A stretch of DNA of 6,315 nt, taken from assembly GCA_947175775.1 (NCBI GenBank), contig CAMWNY010000161.1:1-6315 (forward strand), given 5' to 3'. Shown here piece by piece: positions 1-4,769 of the stretch. The notes beneath the pieces are model-generated. The model was not told the origin of the DNA and made no database searches. It saw nothing but the letters and a program-made list of their open reading frames with translations. This stretch comes from an uncultured Lachnospiraceae bacterium (lineage in GTDB: Bacteria; Bacillota; Clostridia; Lachnospirales; Lachnospiraceae). Position numbers and translations under genes: made by a program. Each line of letters starts with the position of its first letter. Within the stretch, counting starts at the first letter, position 1.

Positions 1-367
1 CCACAGCAATACATTTGATAAGGGTATCGACCGTTTGAATCTCCCCCTCCTCCAAAAACACCTGCGAACCGCCCATTGATTTCGCATAAGCGCTGGTACT
101 CACTTCGTCCTCAAGCTTAATCCTTCCCTTTTCAAGCGCTTCAAAAGTCAGTATCAGTGTCATAATCTTGGTAATGCTTGCCGGACTTCTCACCTCATCA
201 GGATTTTTCTCAAACAGCACAGTCCCTGTTGATGCCTCCATGAGAATTGCAGACGGTGAACTGAGGCTGAGCGCCTCTTTCTCCGCATATACGGTATTTC
301 CATATAAAAAGCAGACAATTGTCACAGCAGCAAGTAATTTACAGATAAAACGTTTACAGCCAATCAT
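1..367 (-). CDS. D-alanyl-D-alanine carboxypeptidase (peptidase S11), N-terminal part, runs off the window
   Basis: This is the first 122 residues of a serine-type D-Ala-D-Ala carboxypeptidase, a low-molecular-weight penicillin-binding protein that removes the terminal D-alanine from peptidoglycan stem peptides outside the membrane. The translation starts at an ATG (365-367) with a Sec signal peptide: basic start, hydrophobic core at residues ~10-22 and a likely cleavage after VYA (residue 28). Then comes the family's beta-strand pattern AILMEASTGTVLFEKN, and SPASITKIMT carries the catalytic SxxK motif (Ser64 and Lys67, bases about 178-167). The window ends just before the expected SxN motif, so SxN, KTG and the C-terminal anchor are not seen. 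The ribosome binding site is weak (GGA about 5 bases upstream), so the start rests mainly on the signal peptide. A strong terminator lies between it and the upstream membrane gene, so it is probably transcribed separately, but I see no convincing promoter. Which Dac paralogue it is cannot be told. Confidence 0.93.
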   Translation of the reverse strand, partial: MIGCKRFICKLLAAVTIVCFLYGNTVYAEKEALSLSSPSAILMEASTGTVLFEKNPDEVRSPASITKIMTLILTFEALEKGRIKLEDEVSTSAYAKSMGGSQVFLEEGEIQTVDTLIKCIAV

Positions 368-430
368 AAAGTTCCAGCATCCGTTTCTTTTTCTTATATG
401 AAATTTATGCGTTCGCTATCCGTTATATGC

Positions 431-460
431 AAAAACGCAGACACAATCGTCTGCGTTTTT
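431..460 (-). terminator. Intrinsic terminator after the CmpB-family gene
   Basis: A perfect 12-bp inverted repeat has arms 431-442 (aaaaacgcagac) and 449-460 (gtctgcgttttt) and a 6-base loop. It begins immediately after the stop codon of the CmpB-family gene (461-463). Read on the minus strand, the stem ends in a run of T. The arms are A- and T-flanked on both sides, so it could also work in the other direction, although no plus-strand gene needs it. It separates the membrane-protein gene from the carboxypeptidase gene. Confidence 0.9.
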
Positions 461-1054
461 TTATCTTCTGATTAATTTATGACAAAACTCTGAAATTTCT
501 TCTTTTGTTTCCTCGTCAATTTTTACAGACATTGCAAAATGATAGCCGAAATCAATTGCAACCATCACACAAATCAATGCAATTGTCTTAATCCCCCACT
601 CAAACGGCCACCTGTCCACAAAACTCATCACCTTTTCAAACAAAAATGTAATGATAATAACCGCATAAAGTCCCCAGGCAAGTGTGCTCTCAAGACACAC
701 AACACCTTTATAATTACAGAACTTTTCATTGTAATCCCACCACACTTCGCCGAAAAGCTTTATCATCAGTCTTGCCACCAAAAATTCAAAGAGCGTCGCA
801 AGCGCCGCGCCCACTATGTACAGCATTACCACATTCTTAGCAAGCGGATGAAGGATAATATAGCCAAGCGTTGCGCCCACGCCATATATAGGGCAGAACG
901 GACCTGACATAAACCCTCTGTTCGTCAATTTTTTGTTGCATAATGACATATAAACGGACTCCACCATCCAGCCGATAATACTAAACAGAAAAAAGCAGGC
1001 AATCAAGTGGTACAAGTCATATCCTGCAACATGATACTTATATAACCACATCAT
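461..1054 (-). CDS. CmpB/DUF1113-family integral membrane protein (putative ABC transporter permease-like)
   Basis: This 197-residue membrane protein matches by eye the family annotated as 'putative ABC-transporter type IV' (ABC_trans_CmpB, formerly DUF1113), common in Clostridia. The diagnostic N-terminal block is present: FSIIGWMVESVY (24-35) followed by NRGFMSGPFCPIYGVGA (45-61). So is the second block, WWDYNEKFCNYKGVVCLESTLAWGLY (105-130 by position). Hydrophobic segments lie near residues 15-31, 57-72, 75-98, 122-141 and 156-175, giving about five membrane spans and a charged C-terminal tail. The ABC-transporter name is a family label. No ATPase gene is nearby and the true function is unknown. 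GAGGAG (1061-1066) lies 6 bases before the first of two adjacent ATG codons, supporting the start at 1054. It sits downstream of rpsU beyond a terminator. I found no convincing promoter of its own, so it may depend partly on read-through. Confidence 0.88.
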   Translation of the reverse strand: MMWLYKYHVAGYDLYHLIACFFLFSIIGWMVESVYMSLCNKKLTNRGFMSGPFCPIYGVGATLGYIILHPLAKNVVMLYIVGAALATLFEFLVARLMIKLFGEVWWDYNEKFCNYKGVVCLESTLAWGLYAVIIITFLFEKVMSFVDRWPFEWGIKTIALICVMVAIDFGYHFAMSVKIDEETKEEISEFCHKLIRR

Positions 1055-1087
1055 ATTTTACTCCTCATAGACCAAAACCAATACGAG

Positions 1088-1123
1088 TAAAAAATCCTTG
1101 ACAAAAAAGCCAAGGATTTTACT
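1088..1123 (-). terminator. Intrinsic terminator after rpsU
   Basis: The arms aaaatccttg (1091-1100) and caaggatttt (1111-1120) are perfectly complementary around a 10-base loop. On the minus strand the stem runs into a T-rich stretch (GGATTTTTTACT). It begins about 19 bases after the rpsU stop codon and lies in the 84-base gap before the CmpB-family gene. Confidence 0.85.
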
Positions 1124-1138
1124 TTCATATCAAACGAA

Positions 1139-1315
1139 TTAATTATATTTACGCTTTCTAGCCGCTTCAGACTTTTTCTTACGTTTTACGCTTGGCTTCT
1201 CGTAATGCTCTCTTTTACGGATTTCCTGCTGAATTCCCGCTTTCGCACAGCTTCTCTTGAATCTACGTAAAGCGCTGTCCAAAGTTTCGTTTTCTTTTAC
1301 GATAACATTTGACAT
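1139..1315 (-). CDS. rpsU: 30S ribosomal protein S21
   Basis: This encodes a complete 58-residue S21, the small basic protein of the 30S subunit that in studied bacteria sits near the anti-Shine-Dalgarno region and aids initiation. The sequence begins MSNVIVKENETLDSALRRFK, followed by RSCAKAGIQQEIRKREHYEKPSVKRK, with a lysine/arginine-rich tail ending RKRKYN before TAA (1139-1141). Length and motifs are typical of Firmicutes S21. The start is ATG at 1313-1315, with AGGTG (complement of 1323-1327) 7 bases upstream and a second purine-rich GGGAGG further up. It has its own consensus promoter about 80 bases upstream and its own terminator, so it is probably a short, highly expressed unit. Neighbours on both sides look functionally unrelated. 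Confidence 0.98.
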   Translation of the reverse strand: MSNVIVKENETLDSALRRFKRSCAKAGIQQEIRKREHYEKPSVKRKKKSEAARKRKYN

Positions 1316-1350
1316 ACTATCACACCTAACCTCCCTCCAGTCCTATTATT

Positions 1351-1384
1351 GTGCGTTAGACTGTTCGGGTATACTTAATCGCAC
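1351..1384 (-). promoter_or_regulatory. Possible 5'-end hairpin in the rpsU leader
   Basis: The predicted rpsU transcript should begin near 1385. Its first bases read GUGCG (1384-1380) and are complementary to CGCAC (1355-1351), with a further short UUA/UAA pairing inside. This would put a stem at the extreme 5' end of the leader, about 35 bases before the start codon. Such stems can stabilise an mRNA. The pairing is short and could be chance. Confidence 0.3.
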
Positions 1385-1391
1385 ATATAAG

Positions 1392-1419
1392 ATTATATCA
1401 CATATTATGCATACGTCAA
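1392..1419 (-). promoter_or_regulatory. Sigma-A promoter for rpsU
   Basis: Read on the minus strand, a -35 box TTGACG (1414-1419, five of six consensus bases) is followed by a 16-base spacer and a perfect -10 box TATAAT (1392-1397). TGA directly before the -10 also gives an extended -10. Transcription should start near 1385, leaving a leader of about 70 bases before rpsU. Confidence 0.85.
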
Positions 1420-1426
1420 TAGTTTT

Positions 1427-1463
1427 TCAAAATATTCTTCAAAATTATTCTTCAAAATATTCT
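1427..1463. repeat. Three-copy AT-rich tandem repeat (12-13 bp unit)
   Basis: Three consecutive copies are seen on the plus strand: tcaaaatattct (1427-1438), tcaaaattattct (1439-1451, one base longer) and tcaaaatattct (1452-1463). They fill the gap between the stop codon of the kinase-like gene (1465-1467) and the rpsU -35 box. The last copy pairs with bases past the stop codon to form a 7-bp A/T hairpin (1453-1459 with 1466-1472). The array may be simple slippage, a weak terminator or an UP-element-like AT tract for rpsU. Confidence 0.75.
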
Positions 1464-1464
1464 T

Positions 1465-2070
1465 CTATTTTGTTTCAATCTGCTGTCTTTTGTCAATATA
1501 ATCAATCAACACGGCAGCCGTATCATCTACCCCGAGCCTGCTGCTGTTTACGCAAAGATCATAGTTTCTTGCATTTCCCCACTTTTCCTTGCAAAAGCAG
1601 TCATGGTAGCGTTTCCTTTTTCTGTCCTTTTCCCGTATTTTTTTGACGGCAAGGTTTTGCGTTAAATGGTACAGCCTCATAATCCGCTCAATTTTTTTAT
1701 CCATGTCAGCCAAAACGAAAACCGATACCAGCCCCTCATATGATTTCAGAATGGTCTCACTACATCTGCCCACAATCACAAAGGACTCTCCTGCGGCGGC
1801 TTTCTTTTGCAGGTAGTCAAATTGAATCAGATACAGATTTTCCTCTGGAGAGCTGCTATATCCGCGCACCGTTCTTGAGGAAAACGGATTTTTATACTTT
1901 TCATCCAGTCCCTCTAAATTCTTCATATCCAAATTTCTCTCCGCTGCAATCTCGTCTAACAGATTGTGGTCAAGCATTTGAATGCCGTAATGTTTTGCTA
2001 ATTTCTCAGCGATTTCATGTCCGCCGCTGCCGTATTCCCGCCCCACGGAGATAATCAGTTGTTTTTTCAT
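1465..2070 (-). CDS. Cytidylate-kinase-like family protein (P-loop NTPase fold)
   Basis: This 201-residue protein has the pattern of the cytidylate-kinase-like family (Cytidylate_kin2), relatives of nucleoside monophosphate kinases common in Clostridia. Seen in order are the glycine-rich N-terminal loop SVGREYGSGGHEIAEKLA (9-25), SFVIVGRCSETIL (96-108), a basic lid-like stretch KIREKDRKRKRYHDC (144-158), and the C-terminal signature WGNARNYDLCVNSSRLGVDD (164-183). The loop differs from a classical Walker A motif: aligned with GAGKS/T, the lysine position is glycine and the next residue is histidine. Members usually have this form, so CMP kinase activity should not be assumed. The start is well supported by AAGGAGG (complement of 2078-2084) 7 bases before the ATG. 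It starts 14 bases after the permease stop codon, so it is almost certainly co-transcribed with that gene. The true CMP kinase (cmk) is usually elsewhere in the genome. Confidence 0.88.
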   Translation of the reverse strand: MKKQLIISVGREYGSGGHEIAEKLAKHYGIQMLDHNLLDEIAAERNLDMKNLEGLDEKYKNPFSSRTVRGYSSSPEENLYLIQFDYLQKKAAAGESFVIVGRCSETILKSYEGLVSVFVLADMDKKIERIMRLYHLTQNLAVKKIREKDRKRKRYHDCFCKEKWGNARNYDLCVNSSRLGVDDTAAVLIDYIDKRQQIETK

Positions 2071-2084
2071 AAACCTGCCTCCTT

Positions 2085-3440
2085 CTATAAATATCGAAAA
2101 ATAATCATCAGCATGGAAATCAAAACGACCATAACCGTTGCCGGCAGCATTTTTTTACAGTAAAGTCCCCATTTAATCACATACCCTTCTCTTGATGCCG
2201 TTGCAATTCCGACAACGTTTGCCGATGCGCCAATCGGCGTCGCGCTGCCGCCAATGTCCGTTCCCATTGCCAAGGTCCATGCAAGTATGGATAAATCAAT
2301 GCCATACGCCGCGGACAGACTTTTAATAATCGGTATCATTGTTGTCGCAAACGGAATATTATCGACAAATGCACTGGCGACTGCCGACAGCCATATAATA
2401 ATTGCAATCATAATCATCCTATTGCCGCCGCTGATACGCCCGATAAACCCTGCCATTATTTCCAAAATTCCTGTCTGCTCCAAACCGCCGATGACGACAA
2501 ACAGTCCGATAAAAAACAGAATCGTTTTATAATCGACCTTTTTTAACAAGGCAAGCGCGTGTTTTCCCGATGTCATCAAAGTAACGGCTGCAATTATCAG
2601 CCCGATTGCAGAAACCGTAAGTCCTGTCTGCGCATGTGTGACCAGCAAAAGAATCGCCGACGCAAAAATGACACTGCTTACCAAAAATCCTCTTTTATCC
2701 ATGATAATGGATTCAGGGCTTGGCAGGCTGCCGTAATCCACACTCGTTCCCGTTTCTAGCAGCAGTTCCTTTTTAAAAGCCAAATAAAAATAAATTAATA
2801 CCGCAATCAGGGACACTCCCGCAATTACACCTGTGTTTGTCACAAAATCCATAAAAGAATACCCTAGCGAAGTACCGATAATAATATTGGGCGGGTCTCC
2901 GCACATCGTCGCCGAACCGCCGAGATTTGCGCAGAAAATCTCAGGTAATATCATCGGCACCGGGTGAAACTTCAAAAGCCGTGACAGCTCTATCGTTACA
3001 GCCGCCAAAAACAAGATGACCGTAATGCTGTCGATAAACATCGATAGAATTGTCGACAGAACCATGAAAGTTATAAAAATCGGAATAATCTGATATTTTA
3101 CCAGTTTGGCAATGCGCATACACAGCCATCTGAAAAATCCGACTCTTGCCATTCCTTCCACCATCACCATCATACCAAACACAAATGCAATCGTTTCCCA
3201 GTTAATGCCGCTGCCGCTTCCCGCTGTTTTGGCAGAATGATACCAAAATTCTACCGTAAAAATACTCCTAAGATTAATCGTATCCACAACGGCTGACATA
3301 CTGTGCATTCCTACGCCAAATACAAGAATCAGTGTCAGCAACGCGCAAATCAGCGAAACAACATGACGCTCCACAATTTCCGTCACAATAAAAGCAAACA
3401 TCGCAATAAAGATGATTGCCGCAAAAACTTGTGCTATCAT
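2085..3440 (-). CDS. ArsB/NhaD-type (ion transporter superfamily, SLC13-like) permease
   Basis: This 451-residue, very hydrophobic protein has the length and motifs of ArsB/NhaD family permeases, which move ions (arsenite, Na+/H+ exchange or dicarboxylates in different members) across the cytoplasmic membrane. The two pseudo-symmetric halves are visible. SMFIDSITVILFL (133-145) mirrors SAFVDNIPFATTMIP (356-370), and the hairpin motif GGSATMCGDPPNIIIG (174-189) mirrors GGSATPIGASANVVGIA (397-413). INWETIAFVFGMMVMV (79-94) is also typical. A loop near residues 60-78 looks a little longer than usual, but I cannot measure this. The substrate cannot be read from sequence. There is no arsR-like regulator or arsenate reductase nearby, so an arsenic role is not supported by context. 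GGAGGA (complement of 3447-3452) lies 6 bases before the ATG. The gene starts 64 bases after the small-protein gene and is closely followed by the kinase-like gene, forming an operon. Confidence 0.9.
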   Translation of the reverse strand: MIAQVFAAIIFIAMFAFIVTEIVERHVVSLICALLTLILVFGVGMHSMSAVVDTINLRSIFTVEFWYHSAKTAGSGSGINWETIAFVFGMMVMVEGMARVGFFRWLCMRIAKLVKYQIIPIFITFMVLSTILSMFIDSITVILFLAAVTIELSRLLKFHPVPMILPEIFCANLGGSATMCGDPPNIIIGTSLGYSFMDFVTNTGVIAGVSLIAVLIYFYLAFKKELLLETGTSVDYGSLPSPESIIMDKRGFLVSSVIFASAILLLVTHAQTGLTVSAIGLIIAAVTLMTSGKHALALLKKVDYKTILFFIGLFVVIGGLEQTGILEIMAGFIGRISGGNRMIMIAIIIWLSAVASAFVDNIPFATTMIPIIKSLSAAYGIDLSILAWTLAMGTDIGGSATPIGASANVVGIATASREGYVIKWGLYCKKMLPATVMVVLISMLMIIFRYL

Positions 3441-3504
3441 AACGAATCCTCCATTTTTCTGTGTTGTTCTCCTTATTCAATTGTATTCATGAGAAAAAAG
3501 AATG

Positions 3505-3909
3505 TTAGATTCGTTTTTTTCCGTCAGACCTGTGAATATAGTCCGTGACCGGATCATTTTGCAGCCAGCAAATGACTTGCGGATTTTTCGAAAATGCCGA
3601 AAATTTCCCCTGCACAAAAGCAGTGAAATCCGCAAACAGCAAATTGGAAGATGCCTTGATCTCCCTTTTTTGCGCCTGAAACTGCTCTGACTGCTCCACT
3701 TTTGCAGTGCAGTAATCACCCAATGTTTCTGTTGTCAGTATTTTAATGTCATTGATATTCGTATGGCAGAACCCTAAATTGGCATCTGCGTTTTCTGTTG
3801 AATCGTGCGCAGCCAGCATGCCTGTCATTGTCACTTCCAAAAACAGCCCTGTCACAAACAATACTACAGCCAGTATGAAACTTAGTATCTTATGTTTCTT
3901 AACACGCAC
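3505..3909 (-). CDS. Small secreted or membrane-anchored protein of unknown function
   Basis: I do not recognise a named family for this 134-residue protein. It opens with a basic segment and one long hydrophobic stretch (about residues 7-34, KILSFILAVVLFVTGLF onward), which is either a signal peptide or an N-terminal anchor. The rest, about 100 residues, is mixed polar sequence with three cysteines (C48, C67 and C114 by count) and ends in YIHRSDGKKRI. It reads as a real gene. It has an extended -10 promoter just upstream, a plausible Shine-Dalgarno site and a clear signal-like start, and it leads the operon with the permease and kinase-like protein. The start is GTG at 3907-3909, with AAGG (complement of 3917-3920) 7 bases upstream. 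No ATG with a better site exists upstream. It may act at the cell surface or alongside the permease, but this is inference from position only. Confidence 0.72.
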   Translation of the reverse strand: MRVKKHKILSFILAVVLFVTGLFLEVTMTGMLAAHDSTENADANLGFCHTNINDIKILTTETLGDYCTAKVEQSEQFQAQKREIKASSNLLFADFTAFVQGKFSAFSKNPQVICWLQNDPVTDYIHRSDGKKRI

Positions 3910-3916
3910 TCCAATG

Positions 3917-3922
3917 CCTTCT
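3917..3922 (-). promoter_or_regulatory. Ribosome binding site supporting the GTG start at 3909
   Basis: The minus strand reads AGAAGG, 7 bases before GTG. The next in-frame ATG codons lie inside or beyond the hydrophobic segment and would destroy the signal-like N-terminus, so the GTG start is preferred. Confidence 0.55.
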
Positions 3923-3944
3923 TTCCGAATACCAAACTTTTGAC

Positions 3945-3973
3945 ATTATAGCACACTTTTCCTTTTTTGAAAA
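3945..3973 (-). promoter_or_regulatory. Extended -10 promoter for the small protein-permease-kinase operon
   Basis: On the minus strand a perfect TATAAT (3945-3950) is preceded by TGC, giving the TGnTATAAT extended -10 form. A weak -35, TTTTCA (3968-3973, four of six consensus bases), lies 17 bases upstream. Transcription should start near 3938, about 30 bases before the GTG start. The strength of the -10 suggests the three genes 3909-1465 are expressed separately from the PIN-like gene upstream. Confidence 0.72.
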
Positions 3974-4023
3974 GATGCGGATTTTCGGAATATTTATTAA
4001 CTATCAATCCTTGTTTCACCCTA

Positions 4024-4665
4024 TCACTTCTCATACTTACTAATGATCGGCTTTATGCTTTTGTATATTTCAAGATAATCATCATACTCATTTCTAAGTG
4101 CATTATGTACATTCCTTAAAAAATTATTTTGACCATAGCATTTACCAACAATTTTTGCTACATTATTAATAGCTTTACCATAATACCCTTCGGCGCTCAT
4201 TCTCTGCTGAATTTCCTGATTTAACTTTGTTTTATTTTTTCCATTCTTATTATTTGACTGTTTTGCAACAACTGTCTGTAATGCATCTTTAGACTGTTTT
4301 AAAACAGACGGATTTATTTTCACTGCCCTTACAATTTTATCTTTCGATTTATTCGTCAAAAACTTTATTACATTATCATAATCCTTATCCTTGCTTATTA
4401 TGATATAAGAACTCCCTTTTCCCTTATTGATTCCAAGCAAATATCCTAAGAAAGAAACCAAATGCATATCCACAGATTGATTTCCTGATGGTATTTTATG
4501 TACCTCAAATTCCGAATCACCATGATTATTTAAAATATTAATGTTGATTCTAGTCTTATCGCCTGTATAGAAGATATGAATTTTATCTGTCTTATCTAAT
4601 TTACTGCAATTCAAAATCCCATCATCTCCCACATTCTCATAATCAATTAAATAGTACGTATTCAT
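4024..4665 (-). CDS. PIN/NYN-like domain protein, predicted ribonuclease
   Basis: This protein of about 213 residues has the hallmarks of a PIN-like (NYN/PIN_7-type) nuclease domain. Counting from the chosen start, YYLIDYENVG (4-13) carries the first acidic residue. GNQSVDMHLVSFLGYLLG (61-78) carries a second, and SYIIISKDKDYDNVIKFL (86-103) carries the clustered aspartates expected to bind metal. The domain is followed by a lysine/asparagine-rich linker (~135-150) and a helical C-terminal region (~150-210), perhaps a small nucleic-acid-binding module, which I could not assign. RNA cleavage is inferred from the family. An earlier in-frame ATG at 4680 would add five residues but lacks a Shine-Dalgarno site. 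The ATG at 4663-4665 has GGAG 9 bases upstream and gives the usual M-x-x-YYLIDYENV start. The gene is markedly AT-rich (16 G/C in bases 4321-4380, against 35 in 5041-5100 of alaS), suggesting transfer. No partner antitoxin or effector gene is adjacent. Confidence 0.82.
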   Translation of the reverse strand: MNTYYLIDYENVGDDGILNCSKLDKTDKIHIFYTGDKTRININILNNHGDSEFEVHKIPSGNQSVDMHLVSFLGYLLGINKGKGSSYIIISKDKDYDNVIKFLTNKSKDKIVRAVKINPSVLKQSKDALQTVVAKQSNNKNGKNKTKLNQEIQQRMSAEGYYGKAINNVAKIVGKCYGQNNFLRNVHNALRNEYDDYLEIYKSIKPIISKYEK

Positions 4666-4674
4666 TCTCTCATT

Positions 4675-4678
4675 CTCC
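4675..4678 (-). promoter_or_regulatory. Ribosome binding site favouring the second ATG of the PIN-like gene
   Basis: GGAG on the minus strand lies 9 bases before the ATG at 4663-4665. The ATG at 4678-4680 overlaps this site and has only a poor purine stretch upstream, so the shorter protein is preferred. Confidence 0.55.
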
Positions 4679-4704
4679 ATTCAATGCATTTTCTCGAATG
4701 TTAA

Positions 4705-4710
4705 AATATA
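4705..4710 (-). promoter_or_regulatory. Possible extended -10 promoter for the PIN-like gene
   Basis: The minus strand reads TGCTATATT: an extended -10 with TATATT (five of six consensus bases) at 4705-4710. No good -35 box lies 16-18 bases upstream. A start near 4698 would leave a leader of about 33 bases before the preferred ATG. Confidence 0.4.
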
Positions 4711-4712
4711 GC

Positions 4713-4757
4713 AAAAGCTGACCGACATTACCATTTCTATCCTGTCGGTCAACTTTA
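4713..4757 (-). terminator. Hairpin terminator after alaS
   Basis: A perfect 9-bp inverted repeat has arms tgaccgaca (4719-4727) and tgtcggtca (4743-4751) around a 15-base loop. It is extended across one C-A mismatch by aaag/cttt. It starts 13 bases after the alaS stop codon. The T-tract on the minus strand is short (GCTTTTGC), so termination may be incomplete. The T-run is actually longer in the plus direction. Confidence 0.7.
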
Positions 4758-4769
4758 TTTTTAGTACCT

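Noticed and set aside
539..907. 122-codon plus-strand open frame opposite the CmpB-family gene
   Set aside because: It is antisense to a gene with clear family motifs, its product has a cysteine/histidine-rich random look and no signal, and no ribosome binding site fits it.
1055..1085. Possible promoter for the CmpB-family gene
   Set aside because: The best -10-like sequence (TATGAG) has only four of six consensus bases and no -35 at the right distance.
2085..3440. Reading the permease as a dedicated arsenite exporter (arsB)
   Set aside because: The motifs fit the whole ArsB/NhaD/SLC13-like group, and no arsenic-resistance genes are nearby, so a specific substrate or gene symbol is not justified.
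3439..3456. Five-codon ORF (MEDSL) whose stop overlaps the permease ATG
   Set aside because: It could be a translational coupling leader, but the ATG overlaps the permease's own strong Shine-Dalgarno region and such short frames are expected by chance.
3274..3719. Two overlapping minus-strand frames (3274-3480 and 3477-3719) around the permease start and small-protein end
   Set aside because: They overlap the permease and the small protein in other frames and lack family features. The in-frame alternatives have the promoter, ribosome binding sites and signal-like start.
3956..3974. 6-bp inverted repeat cttttc/gaaaag near the operon promoter
   Set aside because: A/T-rich, short and without a T-tract, it is not a convincing terminator for the PIN-like gene or an operator.
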